This document shows, one piece after another, positions 23,923 through 35,297 of a DNA stretch of 64,000 bases. Source of the DNA: Lasiodiplodia sp. COLG20 (Eukaryota > Ascomycota > Dothideomycetes > Botryosphaeriales > Botryosphaeriaceae); assembly GCA_009801085.1 (NCBI GenBank), contig VNWV01000001.1, positions 3,162,001 through 3,226,000 of the forward strand, written 5' to 3'. Numbering within the stretch: the stretch's first letter is position 1; each line of letters opens with the position of its first letter. The position numbers and the translations under genes were made by a program. The notes under the pieces were generated by a model, which made no database searches, was not told where the DNA came from, and was given only the letters and a program-made list of their open reading frames with translations.

Positions 23923-25990
23923 CTACTTTGTCCCTCCTGCTCGTACCTCTGTGTTTGCTAACTCCGGCAACATTCCTGCATCCATCTCATGTACAATCGG
24001 GTCGTTAGATGTAGGCAGCTCCTGTGGCTGTAGCTGTTCCTCTTCCACAGGCGTCTTCTTATCGCACTCTGCCCTGTGCTCGGCCTGTGCCATTTCGACA
24101 TCTGGTGGTTCAGTTGTGGGGAGCTCTGCCGCCTCATATCCTCCAACGCCGGGGATTCTTTTGATTCCAAGCATGTTTGCGCACCAACGCCGCTGCCACC
24201 ATGCAAGCGCAAGAATTCCCGCCAGAATACCCAACACGATCCCTACAATGGCGCCTGTCCCGGGGGAGCTTCCAGAAGATGAAGATTGCTGTCTGGTACT
24301 GGAATAGATTGGCACAATGTCTCGTAAAGCACTGTCATTCCATACGCGTTGTGATAAAGAAAAATTGTGACGCTCCCAATCCGCGATAAGGTACGCTTCC
24401 TGGAAGAAGGCCCGACCGAGTGTGTACTAAAGAATATTAATCAATGCTGCAAGGTTCGTGTGTATCAGGTGTAGAAAGCATACCTGCGTTTCGTTATCTG
24501 CTCTCTTCAACGGAAAATACGGCTGCGAATCTGATGTAGAGTTGGCCATGTTGAGGTCGAATGCCGAGTATGGAAGGACAATATCCGTGGTTGGTCCTCC
24601 GGAGCCACTATTTCCAAGTCTGAATGTGACGCTAGAATTCTCTTCGACTAAACGATCATGTAGAGTGGCATCTACCAGATACTGCTCTGCGGTCGCATTC
24701 CAGGTCAGGTTAAAGGCTTTTTCGAAATTCTGACACGCCTTTTCAGGTAGCCAGATGTTGGGCTGGGAAGAATCAAGAGCTGCGAAAATTGGATCCTGTA
24801 GCAGTTCAGTGGTCCCGCCACTGTCGTTGCCTTTTGTAATCGACTGCACGGCAACCACAAGCTCTCTTCCTTCATTCTGAGCAAAATCAAACGACATGTT
24901 GCTCGCACCTTTCAGTGATGCGTCATAGCCACCGAAAGTGAACGACCCCAGGGCGTTTTTGTTGATGTTCCTGCGCCCGGCTGACCCAGCCGTGAAACTG
25001 TAAGATAGACTCGGGACATTGCCGGTTTTGTTCAACTTGGTGAAAAAACTGTCTTGCTTCGGTGGAAAAGTTAGTTCGTTTCAATCATATTATTGCGTTG
25101 ATGGCAATAAACTTATTGGAGATACTCACTGGATCGTCCAGGGCAGACGAGTTGTCGTTTGTAACAGTGAAATAGGTCGGGTTGGGGCTGACCCCAAACT
25201 GGCCAATGTAAAAGTTTGTCGTGTTATACGTCGCAACGACTACATGATCCATCGCTGGGCCGCCTTGGCCGGCAAACGACAAACCAACAGTATCGAAACC
25301 GTATTCCCCGTTCTACTCAACCGTCAACGTGAATAATACTACGTTCGACAGTGATACAAACCCCATCGATACCTAGGGCATTGGTGATTAGCCCCGCGAG
25401 CTGGTAGATTCCAGAGTTCTTCCAGATAGTAGTTGTCGATTGCCATGTCGAGGAGGCCTGGCTGTTGAACTCGCCACCCCTGTTGTTGGCACAGTCGGTT
25501 CCTGTTTCAGCGCAACCTCCTGGACTGACAACCCATGTCTCCTGTCCTGCAATGGAGATGTCGACCCGAACTTGCTGGGGAGGAGTGCCAACTTGCAAGG
25601 CAAAGCTTGACCACGGGCCATCATTGCCATCCCTGAATGCTCGTTAGAACAAAGTTGAATGCCGAGAAATCTTGTCGTGGATACAAGTCGGCAGGCAAGA
25701 CATACCATTCCTGGCTTGGCTCAACGACTACAGGTGCCGGCTGAGTCTCACGTCGACCAAAGTTGTGCCTAGCTGCTGGGTCGGAGGCCGGGGACTTGGG
25801 CATCACGTGCATCGTGGGGAGGGGCGGTCCAAACAGTTGCGGCTGTGCGAGCTCCTCTTTTTAATTCGTCAGTAATTTCGATATTCCGAGGGAGCCAGCT
25901 GAACCTACCTGGCTCGAAGCACAAGATATCTAGGCGGGCATGCCTTAGCAATGTTTCAATGTCCCGCGCGTAAGGAATGGGCGTGACCAC
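23923..25990 (-). CDS. Aspartic protease-like (A1 fold) membrane protein, probably catalytically dead
   Basis: Well-supported exons on the minus strand are 25706-25856, 25362-25632, 25130-25312, 24484-25056 and 23923-24426, with introns of 49-73 nt. The frame runs PAPVVVEPSQEWDGNDGPWS, FALQVGTPPQQVRV, LGSFTFGGYD, the second active-site loop FAALDSSQPNIWLP, and YTLGRAFFQEAYLI. Then come a Ser-rich stalk, one membrane helix (AIVGIVLGILAGILALAWW) and an acidic cytosolic tail. This is the layout of membrane-anchored fungal A1 proteases. At the first active-site loop the usual DTGS is replaced by SIAG (VRVDISIAGQETWVV), so one catalytic Asp is missing. The second loop has DSS. The 5' end is unclear: a 52-nt intron (25857-25908) with a CTGAC branch leads to an exon with no ATG in frame, and no signal peptide is evident. 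Confidence 0.75.
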
Positions 25991-26460
25991 GTTTTGCTTA
26001 TTTTGAGTTCCAGCTGCTGACAGAGGCCAGGCGCATCAGCCAAACCGCTATGCGTTACGTCAAGCCGTACACTTCTAAGCCCGCTCATAGTTATTGGTGG
26101 TGTTCCGTAGTATTTGAAGAAATTTACTCGGTGGGCCAGCGAGGCGAGTGGGAGCCGAGCACATTGTTGTGCATACGCGGCCTGCCTCCCGCCACGTTAT
26201 GCAAGGCTAGACATCCAGCGCGGGTCGAGGCCGTATCTTCATGTTGGACACGTGCGTTGGTCGAGGCGGCGCCCAATGGTGGTGTGCGGGGTCATGACCC
26301 CGCCCCCAAACCACGTCAGAGTGAGCCAGTGAGACCGTGCGACCCTCCATACGCCGTCGTCTGGTAGCGTGCCGGTCCGTCGATCATTGCGCAGCACCAG
26401 ATCTGACCAGGCATACGCAACCGCTAAGGGCTGACGTTTTCTCGTTCCATGTGCTTCATC
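25991..26460. other. Divergent intergenic region
   Basis: It lies between the 5' ends of the protease-like and GPI-protein genes and presumably holds both promoters. No other gene is supported. Confidence 0.45.
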
Positions 26461-26469
26461 TATATATAA
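26461..26469 (+). promoter_or_regulatory. TATA box of secreted GPI-protein gene
   Basis: TATATATAA lies 110 nt before the ATG at 26571. Confidence 0.45.
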
Positions 26470-26570
26470 CTTCAGCAAACGACTGAATACTCTTTAATAC
26501 TCTAAGTGCTTATTTGGGAAATTTATTGTCCGTATACCATTTTCTTCGAGGTCACAGCTCCTCTTCCACA

Positions 26571-28102
26571 ATGTGGAAGTACTGTGGCTTCCTGCTATGC
26601 GGTGCCAGTCTGGCCTTTGCTGCACCACAGAATAGTGAGTGTCAACACGCTGCAAGATTCAACATTCTCCAAGATACTTATGGAAAACAGATCAGGCTAC
26701 CCCTTCGGTAACTGCGCCAGCAAACGACTCCTCGGACGCTCTCGTGACCGGATTCCTTAACGTTTGCGGAGGGCAGCCAACTGCCTCAGTATCATGCGGT
26801 GCCCATGACTCGGAAGAGCATCTCAAGACAATCGAGGTCAGGGTCATCTACTGGCTGTCAACTCAACTGTCCTTCTACGACAAGACTGTGCAGTATGATG
26901 TGGTGCAGCACGATTCAACAGTCTCCACCACAGCAACACGGACCATCACCAACAATGCCACGGGCTTGGATATGCAAAGCTACACCAGCCTGATACCTTC
27001 TGCACAGGTGTCGCCGTCGGGGCCCTATGACATCTCGGAAGTTGACGCTGTGTACGGAACGCTCGAGACAATCGGCACACATGTATTGTAAGCCACTTCA
27101 TATCCTCAACTTCCATAGAGCCTTCACTCACCACCGCTACACAACAGAACATACCCAACCCCCTACGCCCTCATCCTCAGCCGCATCCACGTCCACCAGA
27201 TGGGCATGTGCGACGACGGCACCGAGTTCACGACCTCGGCCTGGTTCAGCCAGCCAGCGCCCATCCCGCTGCCCACGACGCTGCCGTACCTGAACATGGA
27301 CTCGTCGGTCAACTTCACCATCCCGGGCTTCAACGAGGCCTTCCACGACCTCTATCCGGCTCTCGACTACTGCACTTTCTCTGCCTTCTCGGGCCAGCCT
27401 TCGCCGAAAGTCGTCGTCGAAACCGCCGTCCACACTGACATCCGCACCGTCTCGGCTCTGCAGGCTGACGCTACGCCGACCAGCGCCTCGTCGTCCATGT
27501 CCGGCGACAGCAACGCGGCCGCGCTCAGCAGCGCCGCCGGCCAGCTCGGCTCACTCGCCTCGTACATCATCTGCGGCCTCGGCGCTTCGTGTACCTCGTC
27601 CTCGGGTTCATCACCGTCGGCGCCGGCATCCGTCAAGGCGGGCGCGACGGACAGCCACGGCCGCGCCTACTTCATCGCCACGCAGACCGGCTCCACTGCA
27701 CCGACGGTGGCGACGTTGGGCCCGGGCAGCGACGCCGCCGTGCCCATCTACACGCAATCCGGCGGCGCGGTAGTTGTGCCACAATGGAGGACTCTGGCGC
27801 CGGGGGCGGCGGCGGCGACGGTGGGGGATGCGGTCATGAGCGTCGGGACGGACGGGGCGGTGGTGGTGGATGGGAATACGGTCGCGAAGGGGGCGGTGCA
27901 GGCGGCGCAGACGGGGGATGGGGGCAGCGGCAGCGGCGGCAGCACTGGTCGCAGTACTTCTCAGGGAGGAGGGTCGTCACAAGGGACGACGCCGAGTGAA
28001 CAGAGATCGTTGGCGGCGATGTTGGTGGGTGAAAAAGGGCGCTTGTGGGTGCTTGGAAGCTGTCTTGTCGCGAGCACGTCATTTGTTTTAGCGTTTTTAT
28101 AA
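26571..28102 (+). CDS. Secreted, probably GPI-anchored cell-surface protein of unknown function
   Basis: Exons 26571-26634, 26691-27087 and 27148-28102 give 471 residues. A signal peptide (YCGFLLCGASLAFAAP, residues 4-19) starts the protein. The middle part (residues 35-270) is a compact domain I do not recognise, with a few Cys residues and sequons such as NNAT, containing LALP-free beta-rich segments such as VRVIYWLSTQLSFYD and YALILSRIHVHQMG. From about residue 290 it becomes Ser/Ala/Gly/Thr-rich, then ends in a hydrophobic tail (LWVLGSCLVASTSFVLAFL), the pattern of a GPI-attachment signal. The introns are GTGAGT...CAG and GTAAGC...CAG. It is transcribed away from the protease-like gene. 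The likely place is the plasma membrane or cell wall. Exon 3 is markedly GC-rich compared with flanking DNA. Confidence 0.82.
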
Positions 28103-29402
28103 TTCTTGTTGCTTCTTCGAGTATAATACCTTTAATGCGGAGTTTTTGACGGTTGGGAACAATTATACCCTAAATTAACATCTAATGATCGGGAAAAATG
28201 CATGTGACTTGATGCTGTGAGTGGTACAAAGGCGGAGCCTTGCAGTGTACCGCAAGTATTAAAATTTTGTGCTTTGCTTCCAGCTACATTACGTTAGCGT
28301 CAAACGGGCGCGGGAGCAGCGAATTCTGGCAGAATCATCATTTTTGTGAAGACAAGATCAAATATGCTGCTAAGACCGGGCGCGCTTCTGAGCCAGTCGC
28401 TCACAACTCGGTCAAATTGACAGCCTGCTCACTGCACAAATTGAGCTCCCATTTCTCTGAGAAGTGACTCACTTCTACATCAGACCACCAGATGAAGCAG
28501 CCAAAAAGGCAGTACGGTGTTCTCGCCAAGAATACACCCTATCGGCGGATAACCACATCTACCTCACCTTCCGGACGGCGATGGTTCATCTTCCGAGCCA
28601 GTCTTCTCGACGGACGCCTACTCTCCGTCGTCATCGTTCTTGATGGGACACAACACTGATGACGGCGTGCATTTGACAGATACCGTCGGCGAACTCGGCG
28701 CCGACGTCTCCCCCGTCTAGGCGTGGCTGTCTCCGAATCGCCAGGCGGGTGATCTACGAGATCTGCCGGATGTTCCGTTTTAGCGTGCAGGTGTGAGCAA
28801 GCCCATACGGAGAGATTGCCCGCCCAACCGCTAGTGCAGCGAATGACAGGGCCTCAGGACAGGGGGTGATGGTGCTTATGCGGATGAGGTGAGAGGTGGG
28901 ATAGCATCATAGTATCTGCTATTTTTGGCAACTAACAGGCCTCTGAAACAAAATAAATGACGCCAGCGGTCGGCTGCAGAAATACTCCGCCCACGTGCCC
29001 ACTTCTCGCCACAGCGGACGTCAGGGGGCATATCCATCAGCCTACCTCCCATGTCCTGCACTGCTATGCGGATGATCGGTTGCTATGCATGGTTGATCGA
29101 TGACTGGGTATGGCGACAGCATTTCGGAGATCGGATGTTTTCGGGCATTTTCGGATCCCGTGGTCGTCGTGCCGACCAAGAACGGGCTCTGGGTATAGGC
29201 GACCTGAGCGCAGGTCCATTTCTTAGGAAGCAGCGATATCTGAAACAGGTAATGCTACTAATATCGATTGCCTTCGCACCAATCGGAAGTTTTGCATTTA
29301 CATGTCCGGAAATTCCACACCAGGCTCTTCTTCTACGAAGGCGTCCGCCACAAAATCGTGCTTGACTCTTTCCTCAGTCTAACAAACCTTCTTGATTCAA
29401 CT
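28103..29402. other. Intergenic with one possible gene relic
   Basis: No intact gene. On the plus strand about 28553-28720 reads as 50-odd codons of ordinary-looking protein (DGDGSSSEPVFSTDAYSP, LMGHNTDDGVHLTDTVGELG), ending in TAG. It has no start or upstream exon, so it may be the tail of a lost gene. Confidence 0.4.
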
Positions 29403-31197
29403 ATGGACCGTGTGCAAGCCACAGCCGAAGAGCTTAGGCAGACTTATCTGTTGAGGCTTCTTGCTAGCTTGCCTGTCTTTTACCTGATCACGCTTGCAAT
29501 ATACCGAAAGTTTTTCCATCCTCTCTCGAGGTTCCCGGGCCCTCCTCTTGCGGCTATTTCTTCCATCCCTCTGTGGCGACTGTACCAGAAGGGCTTTCCA
29601 GAGGATGATTTCGAGAAGTGGCACAAACAGTACGGTGAGTATGTTACTTCCTCTCACAAGGAGACTATAGTGACCCAAACCAGACAGCAAGGTCATCCGT
29701 ATTTCGCCCAATGAGCTTCATATTTCAGGCGCTGAGTCGTACAAAAAAATCTACAACCAACATTCCCCTGCGAAATATGGAACCTTCTATGATGCGTTCC
29801 TCGCCCCCGGAGCACTCTTCACTCAGAGCGACATTGGGAAGCACAAAGAAAAAAGGAAGCTGATGAACCCGCTGTTTTCCAAGAGCTGCATCAACAGCAT
29901 CTATCCTCTAGTTCTGGAGAGGACGTCTTGCATCTCGCAAAAGATATCGGAGCGCTGCACTTCTAGGCCTATCAACATTGTGGACGCCTACCGCTGTCTA
30001 ACCATAGACATTATCAGTGCTTTCTGCTTCAGCAAGACTCTAGATCTGACAAACAAAGCCCCGGAAAATTTCAGGGCCGACTACCTACGCATTTTCGACA
30101 CCGCTGTCGGAGCCCAGACCAATATTTACTACAATACCCTCAAAAGGGTCATCTGGCCGAGACTCCCACTTTTGGCCACCATGCTCTTGGATAAAACAGT
30201 CCGCGAGACTATTGGGCTATTTAAAGTAAGGATAATCCCCCTCCCGGCTTCTTATTCAGCGCCATGCTTATTTAATTTTCTCTGATACAGCACGCGACAG
30301 TATGCCTGCAGATGAACAAGAACCGCACAGAAGAACTCCCTTATCCCGTACTGTTCGACAGGCTGGGCAAATATTCAGATAACGAACAGATCTCTGAGGC
30401 CATGTCCGTCCTCATTGCCGGCTCTGATACGACAGCTTACACGCTCTCCATTGGCACGTTCCATATCTTGAACTCCCCAGAAATCAATGCAAAGCTCCAG
30501 CAAGAGCTGCGAGAGAATGAGGTCGATCCGGATCAGATGCCATCTCTATTGGATCTGGAAAGGCTTCCGTATCTGGTATGAAAACCAACATCCAAGCTCA
30601 GCTGGAATAACTCCACGCTCGATCAAAGAGGTGGTTTACTGACAAATAATCTACCAGGTTGCATGCATGAAAGAGTCTCTACGCATAGCAATGCCCGTTC
30701 CCGGACGCCTTCCGCGAATCCTCCCCGCAAATGGCCCACCATTGGTCATCGATGGGAAGGTCATTCCTCCCGGAGTATGTCCTTTATGTTTTCTCCCTCT
30801 TCAATTCAGTATGCTGACAGGCAGCAAGTCTATTGTTGGGTGTTCCGCATACTCCGTTCACTACGACGAGAGTGTCTGGGGCTCAGACGCTCGCCAGTTT
30901 AAGCCGGAACGCTGGCTCATGGGCAACGCGAAGCAGCTTGATAATTATCTTGTGACATTTTCAAAGGGATCCAGGCAATGCATCGGCATGAAGTATGTTT
31001 TCCCCGTCACTTCCAGAACCACGTACTAACGAATTGTGAACAGCCTCGCTGAAGCCGAGATTCTCACGGTGCTTGCTCATGTCTTCCGCAAGTTTGATAT
31101 GGAGCTTGTAGAAGAAAAGCTGGCCCCTCGTGATTTCTTTGCAACAGCGCTTCCTGAGGAGGGAATCAGAGTGAACTTTAGGCAGAAAGGCCTTTGA
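29403..31197 (+). CDS. Cytochrome P450 monooxygenase
   Basis: Exons 29403-29634, 29684-30225, 30291-30575, 30658-30774, 30829-30992 and 31044-31197 give 497 residues, a full-length microsomal P450. An N-terminal anchor (LLASLPVFYLITLAIY) is followed by the proline-rich FPGPPLAA hinge. The I-helix oxygen motif AGSDTT lies near residue 301, the K-helix KESLR near 357, and the PERW motif follows. The haem loop FSKGSRQCIG has its ligand Cys near residue 443. Overall wording (FHPLSRFPGPPLAAISSIPLWR, PNELHISG) resembles trichodiene-oxygenase-like fungal P450s, but the substrate is unknown. All introns are GT-AG; the fourth uses an AAG acceptor because the CAG sites just upstream give the wrong frame. 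It is convergent with the arrestin-like gene and has no visible cluster partner. Confidence 0.9.
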
Positions 31198-31443
31198 GTT
31201 CGTGAATTTGTAGCGGTACGGAATTACTCCAGAAAACCATCTTCCGCAGGATATCTCCCAAATAGTTCAATCTCCTCTGATACCGAATACACCATTGATT
31301 GAGTGGAATTGTAAAATACCGTTTTTTTCTCTAGTACACACTCAATTCTGATCAGTGGGAAATACAAACGAATTAATTGCATTTAGTATGCAAACAGAAC
31401 AATTCTAATTACTCTGGGAACCAATGTCTGTCTCCATGATCCT

Positions 31444-32749
31444 TTACATAATTTGCAAGGGCACCTTGAGTGACAAGGAAGTTGAGGTGTTTGCCACGAG
31501 AGTGAGCTCGAGCGTATATACACGAGAAACTAGACAGGAATGGAAGGTAGGAATTAACGCCCTGGTGGGAATTTGAACGGGGATCGAGAATTGTGTAGTA
31601 TAGAAAATATCGCCGTAATGTGCAGGAAGAACCTCGTTTGGAAGGGGAACATAGGAAGGGTCGAGGTCCTTTCCAATATACTGCGATGAGGATGCACTTG
31701 AATGATTGTTTTCGATGACTTGCTCTTCCCACTTAACATGCCCAAGCGGCTGCGAGCCAAGAGCAAGCCCCTTTGAAAAATACCTCGGGTTGAAGTTGAG
31801 GGGAGCCTTCTCAAGTGAAGGGATGTGCCTCCATGGTTTAGCACTGAAAAAGGTTGTGGCCTTGAGTGCTACTCGCAATGATTCAAGTTTTGGTGGCTGA
31901 ATCCCCGTTCTCACTGGATCGAACCGTACGCGAATGGTAGCGGAACTCGTCGTGGGATAGTCTCCGCCATGTCTTTGGGTTCCAGCAGAGACAGGTGGTG
32001 GTTGGTAGGTCTCAACAGCCAACCGGCCAAGTGCCCCGCCGATCAAGGCCTTTCTAATTGTCTTCGCCTGGCTCAGGCGATAATCCTTGTCGTCCGGTCC
32101 CACAAATACAGGCGGGTGTTCTTCTGCTTCCGGCCTAACATGCACGCATCTCTCCGTCTCAGCAATTGTGGCAACCTCATGTTCCTTCCCTCGACGAGCG
32201 ACGCGGGCCCTGACCGAGTATGACATTTTCGCCATCTTTGGTGTGAACTCATCCAAGCCCGTCGAGTTATCGGAAGTACACGTGTCGTTCATGCTCGGTG
32301 GCAATTGTAAATGGAGGGCGTGTGCTTGCTCGATTGTGCGGTCCTGGCATGCGCTTGGGAGAAGCTGTGAAGGAATGACGAACGTGAAAGGAATTCGATA
32401 AGTCCGATCCGCGTGGAATACTCGTGGAGATGGTAGTATGTCGTCTTTAATGGGGCTTTCCTGCGTCAGGTAGTCATGGGTTGCTTCCATGGAACGTGCG
32501 CCGAGCCCCTCGATGTAGGTTCGGCTGCAACCTTCAAAAGGATTGTAGCCATGTAAGAAGAGAATACGTCCACAGAGAAGCTTCCGCCAGGAAGTTGAGG
32601 TACATACCGAGGAAATTGATGCATACTTCATCAAATGGTGTGTCTCTGCCCATACGGACCAGTACATGGCCGCTGATAACATCGGATGTCGAGAAGACCG
32701 CTTTGCTGCATCCTTGGAGCTCGGTTTCTCCTTCGAGGGCAATACTCAT
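31444..32749 (-). CDS. Arrestin-like protein
   Basis: Exons 32608-32749 and 31444-32531 (minus strand), joined across a GTATGT...AAG intron, give 409 residues. The N-terminus reads MSIALEGETELQGC, then STSDVISGHVLVRM, a typical arrestin N-lobe beginning. The intron interrupts INFLG-CSRTYIEGLG, a core beta strand. RVFHADRTYRIPFTFVIPSQLLPSAC is the family's central strand pair, and the C-lobe includes SYSVRARVARRG and a long beta-rich tail. Fungal arrestin-related proteins link membrane transporters or receptors to ubiquitin ligases for endocytosis. I see no clear PPxY ligase-binding motif apart from PP pairs, so its adaptor role is less certain. The start at 32749 gives the standard N-lobe; a further ATG lies seven codons upstream. 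Confidence 0.78.
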
Positions 32750-33785
32750 GCAAGATCGATTCCGCATCGCACATGCGTTACCTCGAGTAAGGAATAAAGA
32801 AGACAATAGACACCACGTAACTGGGAATACAACAGAGAACCTATTCAATTGCATCAATGGTTCTACAATTAAGCGAGCCAATGAAAGACTTGGATTGGCC
32901 GGGACGCGCCCTACGAATGACAACGTAGATCTCGGATAGCGTTCCGAGTGTGGCCCAAATTTGATGAGAGCAAGCTACGACTACCGAAAAAATCTCCGAT
33001 GCGTGCGGCGAATGACAAGGCATATTTTCCACCATGGAGAGTAGTGTGAGTAATGGTTGTAGGAAAAGGGGAAGCAGGCCGAGCCGTAAAGCCCGCGCGG
33101 GCTCATATGCGCATAAACTTGCCGAAAATGGTTAGTCAACTGTTTTGGTGTGTCACGTTTTGCGGAATTCTACAGCCTTAGTCACTCTATTAAGAAGTTT
33201 TATGCGGCTTCAATCCTCAAATAACCCCTTCAGTTCCAGTGTGGCTGAAAACCTTTCACCGCTCTCATGCGCGTTGTCAAACATCTCAGCCATATGACGC
33301 GGTCAAGCATGACCGGCTTGGCTGAGAAATGACCGCATACTTCAATCGTAACGTGCAGAGTACTGGGAGCAAATGTTCAGAGCATCTGCCCACCTAGAGG
33401 CTAGCCTAGTAATCTGTCTGTAATTTGTGTTTTCCCGCTTTTATGAAATCAACGTTGACGTTTTTCGGTCGGGTCTCCGGTGCAGAAAGTAGTGTTTATC
33501 CTAAACGGACTCGACATGTTGAATCAGCGTTAAGAGCATTTCATGCGGGAAGGCAAGGGGCTTCGGACGCATTTGGCTTCGATTTATTTCCATAAATCAA
33601 CTATGTACATGTAATCCAGTTACAACCACCAAGAACGAGGTGCAACCAAATCTGAAGACTCGAAATTTGTATGAAATGAGTGACCAATGGTGGGATTGAC
33701 AGATCAAAAGACGTCCAGATAACTCTGATGAGATGCTATGTCAAAGGGATGAGGGTCCAATGAAGTCTTGTCTCGTTGGACGTAA
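32750..33785. other. Intergenic, no supported gene
   Basis: Upstream region of the arrestin-like gene and downstream of the small secreted gene. Only short overlapping frames. Confidence 0.45.
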
Positions 33786-34290
33786 TTAGGAGACGATCTT
33801 GAAAGGGACGTCCAATGGGCCAGCCGCACAACCGGCCTCGAATTGTGCGGTGGCATTGACGCAAGTCCAAATGTCGAGCGGCGTCTCAACCGTTCCGCTA
33901 TCCTTGTTACTGCAGCAGAAATAGACATCAGCAATGATCATCATCCACATGGCTTGGAGCAAAATGCGTACTCTTTTCCCCAGGTCCACTCAATATCGAG
34001 TACAGAGTTGTCGTCGTTGAAGAAAAATCTGGCGTTCGTGTCGCAGTCATAGCGCTGCTGTGGCTGCACGTCGGCCGCCTCGCAAGTCGCGGTGGTGTTG
34101 GTGTTGCGGTCCGTCACAAAAAAGTGAATGGCATTCTTGGTTGTCCACCAAAGATTGAAAACCTCCATCGGCTGGATGTTGTCGGAGGCCTGGTCCGCAG
34201 GGATTTGCGGGGTGGGGGCAGCGAGTGTGCTGATGGCAAGGCCGAAGAAAGTGTGGCTAGTAGTTTTTTGAGATGTGTAACGAGTGTTGT
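33786..34290 (-). pseudogene. Small secreted Cys-containing protein lacking a start codon
   Basis: Exons 33972 to about 34268 and 33786-33909 (minus strand) join across a 62-nt GTACGC...CAG intron. They encode roughly 130 residues: FFGLAISTLAAPTPQIPADQ (signal peptide end), NLWWTTKNAIHFFVTDR, four Cys residues, then LDIWTCVNATAQFEAGC and a final stop. This resembles small secreted, effector-like proteins. A TATA box lies about 70 nt before the signal peptide, and the leader looks normal. However, neither the main frame nor the neighbouring frame (which reads KLLATLSSA) has an ATG at the head of the signal peptide. The first in-frame ATG (34168) would delete the signal. Loss of the start, perhaps with a small deletion, is the simplest explanation. 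Confidence 0.6.
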
Positions 34291-34334
34291 TGTATGTGTT
34301 GATGGTGCCGAGTTCTCGTGCCGTGTTTGTGAGG

Positions 34335-34342
34335 TTTTTATA
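34335..34342 (-). promoter_or_regulatory. TATA box of small secreted gene
   Basis: TATAAAAA on the minus strand, about 70 nt upstream of the signal-peptide codons. Its presence argues that this was a working gene. Confidence 0.45.
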
Positions 34343-34780
34343 TGGTTAGCTGGCAGAAATCAGCCTTGTGAGCCTTACAAAGGCTGTGTCGCTGAAAGCC
34401 TCGTATATCGTGGTTAGCCATGCCTTGCCGATCTTGATGATCAGAAACTGGCTCATGCTTTCGTTCCTGGATGCCTTACTCCCTTTTTATCCACACATTT
34501 TGTTCAAAGATCGAATCACCTACAATAACTACTAGTGGAAGAGTACAGGACAATGGGAAGATTACGGTTGGCTTTGTTACAAATATTAGTTCAAAGCTTC
34601 ACTAAACATACGCTATACTCAATTTATGGACTGTAACCCGCTTATGTATATTGCTAAGGCATCTGTACATAAAGCCAACCAGCGCCGTATGTTGCGTCCC
34701 AAGATTAGGAGACACAATTCGTGAAACATCAATGTCGATGTTTCGGCAGTGATCACTAATTCATTGCAGATACACTTTGC
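34343..34780. other. Intergenic, no supported gene
   Basis: It lies between the divergent small secreted gene and the tyrosinase remnant. No copper-A half of a tyrosinase was found here in any frame. Confidence 0.45.
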
Positions 34781-34786
34781 TGTACT

Positions 34787-35297
34787 CTCCATACGAGGTG
34801 GTGGTGGGCTGTGCGTAAGGCGGAATCCCGAACCGGAGGAACTGTGAGTCAATAATTATGAACCCGAGTTTGGCTTAGAGACGGCTAACCAACACATCAC
34901 GTAGATGCAGGATTTGTCCAGCAGCGCTGGAGATGTAAGTCAACCCTCCATTCCAAATACCCTACCGTGTCTAACAGCCGAGCAGCCTGTCTTCTTCCTT
35001 CATCATGCCTGGTTGGACAAGATCTGGTGGGAATGGCAGTCACAAAATCTTTCGTACCGTCTGACGGAGATTGGAGGCAGCAATCTGCCTTCTGACGAAG
35101 AACTTGACTTTACTGGCCTGGATTACCCGAGCACAGCTCTCACGGACTACGATGGTGACCCAGGCAACACAACCATGCCCCAAGAGCTACTTCTCATTCT
35201 CAAAGAAAGTTTTCTCTGTCCTGCCCATTACCACAGTGGCCCTCTCAGGCAGATGGTACAAGTGGATATTTATCGTACCAGCCACCACCTTCAGTGA
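34787..35297 (+). pseudogene. Truncated tyrosinase (copper-B half only)
   Basis: The conserved core is [22 protein letters not shown], followed by LTEIGGSNLPSDEELDF and DYDGDPGNTT. This is the copper-B side of a fungal tyrosinase: the HH pair supplies copper ligands, and the D-x-x-WWEWQ helix is typical. Two introns fit: 34841-34904 (GTGAGT...TAG), leading from RTGGT to MQDLSSSAGD, and 34935-34990 (GTAAGT...CAG), giving the join to PVFFLHH. Upstream of RTGGT no copper-A histidines or signal peptide can be found, and the sequence there falls out of frame. After GDPGNTT the frame loses family resemblance and stops at 35297. The locus cannot make a working di-copper site and is best read as a relic. 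Confidence 0.7.

Noticed and set aside
12352..31197. O-methyltransferase, hydratase and P450 as a biosynthetic cluster
   Set aside because: They are 7-18 kb apart, separated by unrelated genes, with no polyketide, peptide or terpene synthase in view.
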